The notes under the pieces are model-generated. The model was given only the letters and a program-made list of their open reading frames with translations, searched no databases and was not told where the DNA came from. This document shows positions 1-11,860 of a DNA stretch of 64,000 nt, one piece after another (the first letter of the stretch is position 1; each line of letters starts with the position of its first letter). Made by a program: the position numbers and the translations under genes. This stretch comes from Vitellaria paradoxa (lineage: Eukaryota; Streptophyta; Magnoliopsida; Ericales; Sapotaceae). The DNA is taken from contig CM034242.1 of NCBI GenBank assembly GCA_019916065.1, positions 11,104,879 through 11,168,878 on the forward strand, given 5' to 3'.

Positions 1-844
1 AGCTGTATGGAAATGACAAACCATTCCCATGTTTCCATATAACCCCCCTCTCCACACATACCTACATATACATATGCAGGATTCAAAGTAGGCCATTTAG
101 GTGCATTGCCCTTGTCAAAGCAGTGGGTCGGTACCACTTCAATCAATTGCACTCTCTTTATTATTATTATTTTTTAATTTAGAACGCAGCATTGATTTAT
201 TACAACTTTTAACGAATTACGTAATTAATAGATAAATCGAAGGTACTTAAACCCACCCGTAAAACTCAAGCACCGAATAGGACAAAATAATAACCAGCAA
301 ATTTTGAATTCAAGACTTCTTAATTTACGTTTAGTCTTAAAAACCGTTAAGTTATTCTGACAAGTTATACCCTCTTTATTTTAGCATAACGAGTCTAAAA
401 AGTTTTTTAAGAGCATGTTTTCTTGATTACACAGGTGTACGTTTGAATTAATCCAGTTAATTGATCTTGTAAAAGTTTGAGATATATATATATATATATA
501 TATAAAAGCTTGAAGATTTATTTAAACGGATTATTAACAAATTATATAAAGAAGAGTTAGTCTTCCTACTGGGAAGCTTTTCATCACATTCAAATTGAAA
601 ATTAATAAATCATTTTTGCTAGATGGGTGTGTAAATTATTAAATTAAAAACTAAATTAATAAATAAATAGAATTAGTCAGTCGGTGATTAAATACGAATA
701 AAATTGATTACCATTAAAAAGTGAAAAAATAATCACCACTCTACAAAACCTGAGTGGAATAACCTCTTCCTCCCGACAGAAAGTGACAAAAACCAGCTTG
801 TCAACCACAAAAATAGCAAACATATCCCCCCCGGCATTTCACGT
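1..844. other. AT-rich intergenic DNA
   Basis: No coding potential or recognisable element is seen. An uninterrupted TA microsatellite lies at about 482-504. The right edge is the 3' flank of the minus-strand PLATZ gene, so polyadenylation signals for that gene should lie here. Confidence 0.6.
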
Positions 845-1964
845 TCAGTACAAGGGCGACCGTTGAGGGGCGCCCTTCCGCCGGTTCGAGACACTGGGAG
901 ATTCAAACGCCGGCAAATTCATCCGCCGCCGGGACACCGAAACGGCACTGCGTTTTCTCTTCACAAACTCAGTAGTGGCAGTACAAGCAAGAGTACTCCT
1001 GCCACAATTCTGCCCACCGACGCTGCCGTAGCTCGACCCAGACAAAGTTCGCAACGAAATCGGCAAATCGAGCACCGAATCAGGGGTCATTCGACCGCCT
1101 TCGAGCTCCAAAGAGCTCTCAACTCTCTCTCCCTTCAATTCAGAGTCGCAGAAATGTGGGTTATCCAGGCCAACTCTGGCGCCGGTGATCCGATGATGGG
1201 CCTGTAAAAGAAATGGCCAAAGATGGTTAATTAATAAAAATCTCAGTGAAATCAAAATGGGTGAGAATTGACTCAGTTGAGTGACCTTGCAAGAGATGGA
1301 GCAGAAAAGGTAAGGGTCTTGGAGGTTCCGGTCACAGATGATGCAGATATTGCCTGAGCCTTTGAATTGACGGGTCGGAGGTCTTTGATTCAAGAACAAT
1401 ACTTTTGCACTGTTTGTTGTGTATGACTACCAATTAAAGAACTTAGAACTTCAGTTTAAAAAAAAAAAAAAAAAAAAAAAAGGTGAAAAAGAGTTTCTGG
1501 GCATTTGGAGAGTAAATGAAACTTACTTGAACGAGCGAACAATCCATCAATTTCTGGGCATCGTTCAACCTGATCACGTCTTGATAAACATACCTGCGTA
1601 TCTGAGACCCAGAAATTGAAGAAATTTATTATTAATTAAGCATGGAGAAACCACTGATTGGGAATAGACAGAGTAATTCAGCAATCCAAACAAAACCTGC
1701 AAGAGAGTGTGACACCGGTGCGGAGGCAAGCAATGGGGGCATAGACTAGCGCAGCAATCCAAACAGAAGGTGTTCTTTTCGTTCTTTTTCTCGGACTCAT
1801 GAACCAAACAAGGGTTGAAGAACTTCTCACCTAGAAGAACTTCAAGCCAATGAGGAATTGAAGATAAACCCACCTGAAAATCAGAGGAAAATCGAATTAA
1901 CAAACTTGCAGAGAATTTTAAATCTCAATTGCAGAAAGAAAAGAAAATACTATAAACTCACCAT
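845..1964 (-). CDS. PLATZ-family zinc-dependent DNA-binding protein, five coding exons
   Basis: PLATZ proteins are plant-specific zinc-binding proteins that bind A/T-rich DNA and act in nuclear transcriptional control. Deduced coding exons on the minus strand: 1964-1962 (ATG only), 1873-1697, 1601-1527, 1426-1286 and 1201-845, giving 250 aa; all junctions are phase 0. The first zinc module is C23-x2-H26-x11-C38-x2-C41-x4-C46-x2-C49-x3-H53-x2-H56. The second is C113-x2-C116-x10-C127-x3-C131, within a GSGNIC...LQDPYLFCS block. The C-terminal half carries family-typical TPDSVLD, TATTEFVKRKRS and RRKGAPQRSPLY segments. Length is normal for the family and no frameshift or internal stop is seen. 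Donors are GTGAGT, GTTTTG, GTAAGT and GTCACT; the last is weak. The exon 2 start rests on the AG before GTG at 1873, which gives M-VGLSSIPHWLE. Family assignment is firm; the exact target genes are unknown. Confidence 0.9.
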
Positions 1965-2050
1965 TTTTTTTTTTGCTGTTGAAGAAATAGTAGAAGGGAT
2001 TGTTGGGCTCTACAAAGACCATGACTAGAGATTGGCCATCATCAAGTATG

Positions 2051-2088
<38 letters not shown>

Positions 2089-2200
2089 AGGGGAATGGTC
2101 GTCTCGTCCCTCCACTGGAGAGAAGTGATGATAATAGGTTACTGTTGCCAATAAAGCAAACAGTGAGAGAGAGAACTGGGGAGGTTGGGGCTCATTTAAA
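1965..2200 (-). promoter_or_regulatory. Leader and core promoter of the PLATZ gene
   Basis: Upstream of the ATG on the minus strand, the probable leader contains a long CT tract (GA repeat on the plus strand at about 2055-2082) and a poly-A run just before the ATG. A TTTAAAT word at 2200-2194 is a plausible TATA-like element, which would put the start near 2165. CT-rich leaders are common in plant genes. The start site is inferred, not shown. Confidence 0.45.
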
Positions 2201-4017
2201 GACTGGCCAAGTTTAGAGTACTGCTGCTAGGCTAATAACTGTGCTAATCATATATGGATGCCTTTAGAAGAAAAAAAAAAAAAGAAAAAATGATATTAAT
2301 TGTAAATTTGTAATTTTATAAAATAAATAATTTTTATAATTTTTTGATATTTTTTAAATTTTTTTATCACTTTAAACAGAATTAATAGAGAGAATAGAAA
2401 TATTTGTAAAACGTTTAATTCATTAAAAAATATTAAAAATTTCTATAAATTCTAAAAATTATTTATTTTTTATCAAATTATAAACCCACTTATTATTTTA
2501 AATTACTTTTTTTTTCCACTCCAAAACCCCACCCCCCGGCCAAAGAAATCAAATTCAAATCTTCACCTAAAGATGTTGAAACCTAACTAGTCACCAGTCA
2601 CTTGAAAGACAAATGGATATCTACGGCTGCTTGGTCTGGTAGCTTTGCTTCATTCCTTCCTTGCTTGGCACTTTCTTTTCTCACAGGTCAAAGGACCGCA
2701 AAAGCACGTCTTATTTTTCCTAGTTCTCGGTTGAAACAGTGAAAGATTATTATAAGACCGTAAGTTACATCAATTACCAACGAGGCTGGATGAAAAAGTA
2801 TCTCTATGGTATTTAAAATTATTCTGCTTACTTTTATTTCTTTAAATTATGTAACAATTTCATGCGAGTGTTGGTATACCGTTAAAGAACTCAAACAATT
2901 ATAAATAAGAACTTTTAACAATTCGATCATAAAAAATTAAAAATTTTATTGTCAAAATTATACCAAGTGATCCTATCGATGTCAAGTTTAACATCAGAAA
3001 ATCCACAAATTAGTCTAAACATATCCAATCATTCTACCATTCTAAATTTTCAAATAATCCCCAATTAAAGATTTATATGTTAAATCATACAATTGGATCA
3101 AATATTAAGATATATTTCAAACATTATAATTTGCATATTTTAAATTGTGATAAGAAATTCTAAATACTTAAATCAACAATTTAACGGTCAAAATAACTTA
3201 GAATCATCAAAAGGATCCTAATTATTATTTAATCATGAGATAAGTAGCCACTGATTGAAAGAACTGGAGCAAGTTAGGGGGAATTAAAATAGAATCCAAA
3301 AAAATAAAGGATAATAAATGCAACACAAGAATAGATGCAGATTGTAACATAATCCAACTAAGAGTCAATAGTGCAACTGTGGGATCAATTAAAATTAAAT
3401 TGTAATGTCATTAAATATAATACATAAATAATTAAAAATTATCTAAAAACTTAATTTTTGTTAGATGTTTTTTCTAATGTCAATTCTTTATTTATTTTTT
3501 TTTTTTTGCAGTGATTATCAGTGAAAAAAAAAAATTCTTCTTTAACTGAAGAGATTAGCTACTATATAAATAATTAAATAGTAATTTTACAATTATATTA
3601 ATGACTTATAATGAGTTTACTTTATAATAATATAGTGCTTAATTTATAAACAAAAAATAATAATGAATAGATAACAGCATTGATTTGTAAGGATTATAGA
3701 ATCAATCAGCTCAAATAAATTGTAAAAAGTTCATATGAGTTACTGATTCAATCATGATTTTTTTGCGATTACTGTATATTGTTTGTCATAAGGGATTTGA
3801 TCTATTAACCAAATAACTAGTGTACTGATATAATCGGTTAGATCAACACGAGTTTTAAAAACGCTTATATTTCTTGTTTTATTTGATTTTAAATAAATAT
3901 TTTTATCTTTTAACTTAAAATTTTAAACCATTCACGAATTTATTCAAGTTTTAATTACAAGAGATATAAAAGTGCATTTTTAAAATCTAAGTGTTATTAA
4001 TTTTTACCTTTAGAACA
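2201..4017. other. AT-rich intergenic DNA without recognised genes
   Basis: Only short simple-sequence runs and AT-rich DNA are seen. There is a slightly GC-richer patch at about 2515-2710 with a C-rich run. No ORF of note and no clear terminal repeats. Confidence 0.5.
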
Positions 4018-5712
4018 TATTTAGCACGGGATGAAAATTTTGAAGGGGGCAAAGGATTACTTGGATAATTGTTACTTTAATAATAGTTATTGGGTAATAA
4101 ATTCATAATATTTATGTTTAAAATGAGAATGTATATAATTAACCGGTAATAATTATATTATGTTTGGAATAGTAAAAAAGTTTTAAAATGGTAAAAGTTA
4201 ATTATATTTGAAATGAAGGTAAATTAACCAAGGGTAAAAGTTAATATTTAATCTTAGAAAAATATTATAATAAAATATATTATCATAATAATTTTTATTT
4301 TAATAATAATTTTTATTTTAATAATAATTAATTTTAATAAATATATATTATTAAATATAATTTAAATAAAAATATTAATTATAAAAATAATTTTATCATA
4401 GATTAATATTCTCAATAGTACTTAATTTTAATAATGAATTATTATTTGTTAAAAATTATCTTTATTTTGATAAAATAATTTTAGTTTATTTAAATATATT
4501 ATTAATTTTAGTAAATTATATTAACACAATACATAATCTAATAAATAAATATTTATGAGAAATAGTTTTTATTTAATAAAATAAATTATTTTAATAACTA
4601 ATATTATTTATTAAACATTAATTTTAATTTTAGAAAATAAATAATTTTAGTCATAAATTAATATTTTACTAATATTAATTTAATAAAATACAATAACTTA
4701 TTTTAATGATAAATTGTTATCAATTTAATATTATTTTGATAAAATAATTTAATAATTAATTAATTTTATTTTAATTAAATAAATTATTATTTTATAATAT
4801 TTATTAATTACATAGGAGAATATTGACTAGAATTTTTCAGGAGTGTAAAGAAATATTTTATTCGGATAATAAGAATAGGTAAAATTTTTTCATCACCCTC
4901 CATTACCCACGTTCCCCTGAGTAACAATTTACCCTCATATGGGAGTAATCGTTACCCTTAGGGCCCGATTGGATAGTGCTAAAATTTCAGGGAAATAAAT
5001 TTTAGAGAGGGTATAAGATAAGAGGGGTATTATTTTTAGAGGGTTGGCCCACATTGATATGATGTTTATGGAGGGGGATAACTTTTGACTTGGTTTGAAT
5101 ATTTTATAAATAAAAGAGGGTGAATTATGAAAAAAGCAGTCAAATGACTCTTTTACCTTTGTGATGTCCCAAACTTGGTTACCCATTAAATTAAATATTA
5201 AATTGTAAAACCCACTCTATTTAATTATTTTTGAACAATTTGAAGTTATATTATTTATTTCATTGAAAATTTAATTTTTTATAAATTTATTTAAAGAACT
5301 TTTTTTTAAATATGTACTTTTAAATAGTTAGTTATTATCTAATTTTTTTAATTATATTTATTTTGACTTGTTGGCCTATATATTATTTTTTTATTAGCAT
5401 TATATTTATTTTGATCAAGTTAACAATACTATTAACGAGGGTTAGAAATGTCAAAAATAAAAGATTTAAAAGGAAAAAACTTTTAGTTAGAGTTGAGGGT
5501 ACCCAAAAATTATCTCCTAAGGGGGCGAAATGGAGAGGGGGAAAGCTAAGAGTGGGAAAGAGGAGGCAAATATTTGCCATCCAAATAATGGCAAAAGGTG
5601 AGAGCCACAAGTATAATTTTTGAGAGAGGCTTTTCCTTCATCCAATCAGGCCCTTAAAGTAATTGTTATCCCCTCGTCCAAACTAATATAATGGAGAATA
5701 AAAATTGTTCAG
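4018..5712 (-). repeat. AT-rich dispersed repeat, split by a younger MITE
   Basis: The reverse complement of 4018-4957 plus 5657-5712 matches the uninterrupted copy at about 39990-40895. Both share GTAACGATTAC-like words, TAAATTGTTACTCAG-like words and a long, almost pure A/T interior. Partial copies lie at about 46840-47280 and 51540-51990. It may be an old non-autonomous element; termini are not sharp enough to class it. It is interrupted at 4958-5656 by a Tourist-like element. Confidence 0.6.
4961..5653 (+). mobile_element. Tourist-like MITE (PIF/Harbinger type), copy 1
   Basis: Terminal inverted repeats GGGCCCGATTGGAT and (reverse complement of right end) GGGCCTGATTGGAT differ at one base. 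TTA is duplicated on both sides (4958-4960, 5654-5656). A 3-bp TTA/TAA duplication with GGG-starting TIRs is typical of Tourist/PIF-Harbinger MITEs. Related copies lie at 42639-43334 (+) and 59655-60347 (-), all close to 695 bp. No transposase ORF is present, so it is non-autonomous. Confidence 0.85.
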
Positions 5713-5867
5713 TAATATTTGCCTTTCTTCACTTCCAAAATAAACGCGTCTTTTGTATGTAAGTGCAAAAATAATTAACCTAAAATTCAATTTTCAAGAA
5801 AGTTCAAATCAGCCATGTGATATATTATTGGCATTTTATTGATGTATTTGTTATTTTGGTAGTTTAA

Positions 5868-6358
5868 AGGCCCATTTGGATAGAGTGAAATATGAAAAAA
5901 ATAAAAGAAGAAAATATAAAATTCATTTATTGTTTATGAATTTGGTTAGGAGGAAAAAAAAAACGAAATAAGAAGAAAAATTAGTGTTAAAATGTTAAAA
6001 TCTTTATTCTTTCGAAAGTGGACAGAAATGGAAAGATTAGAGAAGTTAATTAATGAAAATTTTAAGATAATACATTTTTCTTTAAGATAAAGAATAAAAA
6101 AATTACAAATATATCTTAAAATTAAATAAACTGAAAATCCTTTAATTTCTTAAAAGATTTAATGGTTAAATAATAATACACACTTTACTTTCCTTCTATT
6201 TCTTTTCAATTCATAAATAAAAAGAAAAAAAATCATTATATTTTTACTCATAAACTCTCAAATTAATGGAAAAAATTATTATCATTTTTCTTTTTTCTTT
6301 TTTTCCTCTTCTCTTCTAACTATTTTTTCCCCCTCTCTAAACTCTCAAACGAATCATA
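5868..6358. repeat. Possible fold-back element with purine-rich and pyrimidine-rich arms
   Basis: The left arm is A/G-rich (GGCCCATTTGGATAGAGTG, then AG-rich runs). The right arm is its approximate complement (CT-rich runs ending TCTAAACTCTCAAACGAATC). This suggests a degenerate inverted-repeat MITE. No clear TSD. Confidence 0.35.
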
Positions 6359-6606
6359 AACTTAACCTGTATTAAAAAACAACTTTCAAAATTCTTGTAA
6401 TTGTAGTTTATCTTATCTTATAATTATAGATCAAATTACTTCAAATATGAATTTCAATGACACTAGTGAAATATTTTTATATTAATTAATGATAGTTGTT
6501 TCCATCATTAAGTCTTCCCCTGTTCTGTAATAATGTTAATTTATTAAGAATAAAATATTCAAAGTGAATTTATAATTATAGATCAAATCATTAAGTTCTT
6601 CTGGTA

Positions 6607-6748
6607 GGTTGTGTTTAGAATGACAAAAAGTGAGATAAAATAAAATAAGTTATGAGTTCATAAATCATGTAATGAGATAAAAGGTAAATAATTTTTAAAA
6701 ATTTTTACAAAATTTTAAAAATTTTCTATATCTTATGTTAAACGCACC
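6607..6748. repeat. Short MITE, 'GTTTGGAATGACAAAAAGTGAG' family (family A), copy 1
   Basis: About 142 bp bounded by GGTTGTGTTTAG and its rough complement TTAAACGCACC, with TA on both sides. The interior has the family words AAAGTGAGATAAAAT and ATGAGATAAAAGGTAAATAA. The same family recurs at 8202-8350, about 27538-27676 (-), 37004-37140, 39315-39598 (two), 43850-44007, 45252-45372, 48616-48735, 49268-49405, 49921-50044 and 53331-53462. Confidence 0.6.
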
Positions 6749-7148
6749 TAATATGATAACGCAAAAGTTAATAGATGGATCCGAATATTTTCAAGAAAAA
6801 AAAAATATTTAAAGTTACCCACTTCGAGATATCTTCTGGAGAATTAACGAAGAGGATAAGATTTGAAATTGGTATGCGAAGAGTTTCGCCTTTTTTTTTT
6901 TTTTTTTTCAGAAGAAAGGATTTCAGTCATAAAAATGTTATTAGCAGGTTACATGTGATTTAATCATCTTTTTAAATATTATAATAGATCCCAATAATTG
7001 AATTAAAATTTAACGACACAAACATATTTATATATTTTTAATCTAAAAAAACATAAATAAATTTGAACTGTTAATTTTTAATTTACTAATTTAGAACTTA
7101 GGCTCCATTTAGCAAAATTAGCTTGCAGTTGAAACTACTAACTATGAA

Positions 7149-7460
7149 GGGCCCATTTGGTTTTTTTTTATTTTTTGTTTTTAATTTTCTATTTTAAGCG
7201 CATTTGTCATTTTGTTCTTTTGAAAATAAGGAAAACAAGTACAACGTATTTGGTTACTTGTATTTTTAAATTTTGTTTTAAAAAACAGAAAATAAGTTTA
7301 CACATAAAATAAAAAATGACCAAAAATCATTTTGAACATTTTCAACTTAAAACAAAGAAAATTTCAAAATAAAGAAAACAAAACATATTTTATTTTCTTG
7401 TTTTGAGCTTAAAACAAAAAATAGAAAACAGAAAATTAAAAATTAAACCAAATGTCACCT
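7149..7460. repeat. Fold-back MITE of A/T-rich 'family C', copy 1
   Basis: Left end GGGCCCATTTGGTTT and right end AACCAAATGTCACCT are near-complementary. Internal arms (TTTTGTTTTTAATTTTCTATTTTAAG versus AAAATAGAAAACAG...) also pair, so the whole unit can fold on itself. Related sequence occurs at about 11861-12191 and inside the 45.8-46.4 and 50.5-51.1 kb inserts. Confidence 0.55.
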
Positions 7461-7737
7461 AAGTTTTTGTCTTTTTTTAAAATATCAAATTTACCCTCTC
7501 ACATTTTAAATTTTAAAGAGCAAAAATATCAAACTAACAAAAAGTTAAAAATACAACTAATAAAAAGTTAATAAAAAAATTAATTTTTCCCTTCCTAAAC
7601 ATAAAAAAAAAAAAAAAAAAAAAAAACTTACTTTATAAGTAACTAACAGCGGTTGGTTAAAAAAAAAAAAAATTAACCCTTTTACATCCCAAATTAAGTC
7701 TTAGAATCACCCAACCGACATCACCTGCAACGTCAAC

Positions 7738-7875
7738 TTGTCTTTCTAGATGTTAGCACTCCCAAGTTTAATTCGGGTCACGAGGCTCATGTGATAAAGC
7801 ATGCCCCTAGTACTTCCAAGGATGTAATTACCACTCAAACTGCTGGGCATGAGTTTTGACGGGTCGATGCCTATA
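7738..7875 (-). repeat. Possible degenerate tRNA-derived SINE
   Basis: A GC-richer patch in AT-rich DNA. Read on the minus strand it has a CAGTTTGAGTGG word (10 of 12 positions fit the tRNA A-box consensus) and a downstream GTGACCCGAATTAAAC segment that could be a decayed B box. No TSD was found, so this is weak. Confidence 0.25.
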
Positions 7876-8201
7876 AATAATATATATGTATATATCATTG
7901 TATTAAAATATTATATGTTCAAAAATGTAATAATGATATTATCATAATAAAATTATAATTAAAACAAAAATTTATTAATCTAAAATAATAATTTATAAAT
8001 TTAACACATCATTCTAATTATTTATTTATGTAAATTCTTTTGAAGTGTGAAGCTCTCTAAAATAAAATAAAATCCTACAAATCTCTATAAATACGAATTA
8101 CGAGATAATAAAATTTAATTTCTTTATTCATTACACGAATTACGAGATATTTATTTTTACAATTTTATACAACTCCCAATACATCATCATACCAACTCAT
8201 A

Positions 8202-8350
8202 GGGTGTGGTTGGGATGACAAAAAGTAAAAAGAAAGTAAAATAATTTGAGATAAATTGTAAGTTCGTAATTCATGTAACAAGATAAAAAATGAATAATCT
8301 TTACAAATTTTTAAAAATTTTCAAAGTTTTATAGCAAACTAAATGCACCC
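8202..8350. repeat. Family A short MITE, copy 2
   Basis: 149 bp with ends GGGTGTGGTTGGGATGACAA and ACTAAATGCACCC (approximate inverted repeats), flanked by ATA on both sides (8199-8201 and 8351-8353). Interior resembles copy 1. Confidence 0.6.
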
Positions 8351-8985
8351 ATATTTACTAGTATCATGAAAGTGAATCCGAGCACGTTCTGACAATTGGA
8401 TATTTCAATTGTTTACGCAAAAATTTCAGAAGTTTTACATATTCACATAGCTTAAATTTTGCTTTCTTAAATTAACTGGAGAAGTAAAATTTGTTCATGG
8501 AGGCCTACTGGACAATGAGTTGTTCTACGCTATCAACAATGAAGGCATGTTGATTAATTATCTCAATCTGATAATCTAATATTAAATACAGGGATGGACC
8601 AATTCTGAGATTGTCTTAAATTATAGCTCAAGTAACTTACATGGATCAGTTTTTTTTTTTTTATTAGCGCACTTTAAATTTTTGTAACATATTTCAGAAA
8701 CCTTTAAATCCTTTGAGTAGGTTAAATTTTTATAACTCTACTTATTCTATTTTAAACCAATTCATTCTATTTTTAAATTATTTATTCAGTCCAAATAAAC
8801 TCTAAATTTTAGATTTATTTTTAATTAAATAGATTGAATATGTTAATGTTGGCAGAGCGTATCAAAAAATTGAGACTCATTTCTCAGATACATCCACAGA
8901 ATGGGAGAAAATCCAGGCTTGCCAAGCAGCGAAGTTATGCGAGAGGTTGTTGAAGGGTTACGGTGATGCGAGAGTTGTTATCTAG

Positions 8986-9523
8986 GGTGTGTTTGGGCAC
9001 GCTGAAAAAATAAGTAAAATTTTTAAAATCTTTGAAAATTTATAAAATTCTCTAACACATTTTGTCTTTTTTTTTTTTTTTACTTGGTGAAATTTCTATA
9101 AATTTATATATATCTACATATTCTAATAAATTTTTACAGAACTCAATAAATTTTTTACAAACCATAATAACAATTTCATAAATCTCAATAATTTTTCTAT
9201 AAATCCCAAAAAGTTTTCAACAATTTTCAAAAAATTTGACATAAATCTCTTGGAACGGACCTAAAAATTCGATCGAATGATTTCTTTTTCCAATATTCTA
9301 AAGTCAAAAAGTTCAATAACTTTCAAAAAGTTTTGACATAAATCCATTGGAACAGACTCCAAAAATTCGTACGAACGGTTTCTCTCTCTACCATTTTAAC
9401 ACAAAAGTCAAAAAGTTATACTATTCATCCCTAAAAAAGGTGTTTGGTGGTTAAGCGCTAAACACCAAAAAATTATCCAAATCACTTTTTTTTATTATTA
9501 TTTTTCAACGTTTCAAACGCTCC
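8986..9523. mobile_element. MITE with 3-bp TSD and an internal ~101-bp duplication
   Basis: Ends GGTGTGTTTGGGCACGCTGA and (reverse complement of right end) GGAGCGTTTGAAACGTTGA are imperfect TIRs. TAG flanks both sides (8983-8985, 9524-9526). Inside, about 9214-9313 and 9314-9415 are tandem diverged copies sharing TTTGACATAAATC, TTGGAAC and AGTCAAAAAGTT words. No coding capacity. Confidence 0.6.
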
Positions 9524-9599
9524 TAGTGTGCTTCTTAGATAGTAGTTCTTTGGATCAAGAGGATGTAGATATGTGTGGATTATATGGGATTTTTGGGAG

Positions 9600-10110
9600 G
9601 AATTTTAGGGCCCGCTAAATATTTTTTTCTTATTTAATGTAGCAGTAATATAGGGAGGATGATAAGCCATCCAGATCAACTATTGTTGGATCATCTACTT
9701 TAGCCGACCCATCTGCCTCAACCATAGATAGAACATCCACCACAGTCGGAGTAGACTCATCCACCTTTGCCAGACTGACATCATCACTCCATGTGCTTAT
9801 TGACCTTTCGAACACCAATGACAGCACAATTATCACAAAGCATATATAATTGCCCCAATCACTGATTTTATGGCCATTTACGCCCACTATACCATCAACC
9901 AATTCACTTCTATCCTCTCATGTGTAATATGTGTGGTGGAAGAGGGCGAGGATTCGATATCAGAATGAGAGGGAGACATTGAGCCGCTTAGGCTTAGAGA
10001 AGCCTCTTAGCTAATCATAAGAGATCGAGTCACCATCTCAACGACCGAGCTTTTGACTCAGTCACAGTGAGAAGAAGGACGTAGAAATCCAGAGTAGATC
10101 AAAAAGATCA
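9600..10110. other. GC-richer unique-looking stretch, unrecognised
   Basis: This patch is less AT-rich than its surroundings and holds an open minus-strand frame of 90 codons (9902-9630) and an overlapping plus-strand Ser/Thr-rich frame. Neither resembles a family I know, and neither has promoter or splice context. It may be a decayed gene fragment or repeat. Confidence 0.3.
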
Positions 10111-10977
10111 TTAGTTATGGCACCAATTAGTTTTTTTTTTCCTTTTTGAATGTCAACAAGCAATTTTTACATTTTATGTAATATGAAAATAATTATTTAT
10201 TTTCATGTTTTGTCAATTTGCTTATTTATTTTTTTGTCGTGTCGTGTTGTGAATATATATATTATGTTGATGGTTGACAGGTATGTGTCAAAAGATTGAG
10301 CTCTTGAAATTTTCTGTATATTAAGCACGCAATAATAAATTTTATTTCGTCAAAAACAAGTTTGAACAAATGAGACATATATGGTAAGGCTTATTTTTTA
10401 GTTTTAAAGATACCGCAATCACAGTTATAGTTAGATCATGAAGCCAATATATATAGCTTTTTCTTGTATTAATTTATTTTTTTTAATGCATGTATATTCA
10501 TACACGCAAAATATTTATTATGCTTACGTGATCAAGTTGATGGGTCTGGTGATAAAACAACACAACGAGGGTGGAGGAACGACAGAAATCACGTTATGAC
10601 GTCTCGGTTTTTGACTAGCTTGAAACCGCAATAGCATAACGCATTTTCAGGGTTTCTAAAGAAACCACGAAATGATTTCACGTATCCCCAAAAATCGCAT
10701 TGTAATTTCGCATTCTTAGACAAAGATGAAACACGGAATTAGCACGTCACAGTTTCGTTGACAACACATTGAATAATAAATTTTTGTGGTCAGAGCATTG
10801 GCAATTATTTTAATAATTGTCAATAAAAAAAGAGAAAAAAAAATTCAATCCGCCTTGTGACTGTGACACCCTGTCACATTCGTCAGGTAGTCACGTTCCA
10901 CGTATAAGGACATGCAGTGGCGAGGACTTGTACGTTGACACCAAATAATAGGGTAGGGCAGCCATTGCTCTTGTCAG

Positions 10978-11524
10978 TAGAGGTGGATTCAGAATTTTTG
11001 TTAAAGGGGCACTCACACCAAGAAAAGCATCAAGCATATAAAAAAAATAATTAACTTATTTTTTGATTAAAAATAAGAGAAAAATGATATTATTTTTAGA
11101 GAAAAATAAATTATTCTTAAATATTAACTAGTAAATATATTTCTTACGGTGAATGATTCAAGCACTGGAAGTTTATTAGAGATATCTCTCGTTACAAAAA
11201 ATATAATTATTATTATTTTTATTATCTATAGAATTTATTATGTTATATACTAAATTTATTGATAGTATAAACAAAAATATGCAATAATGTATTAAAAGAA
11301 TATACTTTATTTTACAAAAAATACCAAGTTTGATTCTTTTAAACTTCTTATATGTTAAAAAATTTTGAGTTAATTTTAAATTTTTAATAAAATCGAAATA
11401 CCTTAATTTTTAATTAATTTAATTTTTAAATAAAATTAAAATAATAAATAAGACATTTTAGTAATTTACCTTAAAAATTGAGAGGGTCACTTGTCCCTTT
11501 TGCCTCCTTGTAGCTCCGCCCATA
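10978..11524. mobile_element. hAT-type MITE with perfect 8-bp TSD
   Basis: The 8-bp word CTTGTCAG is exactly duplicated at 10970-10977 and 11525-11532. The ends are TAGAGGTGGATTC and (reverse complement of right end) TATGGGCGGAGCTAC, resembling the hAT-like NNGNGGCGGA terminus. The 547-bp interior is AT-rich and non-coding. An 8-bp TSD is the hallmark of the hAT superfamily. Confidence 0.75.
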
Positions 11525-11860
11525 CTTGTCAGCCATAGCATGCAACATAATTTTTTTTTTTGTTAGAACATTAAATATTTACCCCAATTTTTATTGTTTT
11601 GTTGTTCACAAAACATTTTTGGGATAATTATTTTTTTATTTTTTATATTTAAAGTAAAAATTACTTACACCAATTAGCGTTTAAATAATTTTTACTTTAA
11701 TTAAAGAAGGTAAAAAGTAATTATCCCTTTAAATTAATTATTGTATTAACAATATTATTATATTTAATTAAAGAATTTAAATGTATCCGCGAGATGAATG
11801 AAGACGGGCTGGGGAGGCCACGGTCACCATTGAGTTTGGAAAAATGTCATTTGCATATTT

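Noticed and set aside
863..1207. 114-codon plus-strand ORF
   Set aside because: It is the opposite strand of PLATZ exon 5, which has clear family homology on the minus strand.
1874..1903. ATG at 1903 as the PLATZ start (MLIRFSSDFQV...)
   Set aside because: These codons lie in the intron between the ATG-only exon and the exon starting at 1873, and include the pyrimidine tract and acceptor AG. The spliced start matches the family better.
9630..9902. 90-codon minus-strand ORF
   Set aside because: No recognisable domain, no promoter or splice context, and the other strand is equally open. Kept only as an unrecognised GC-richer stretch.
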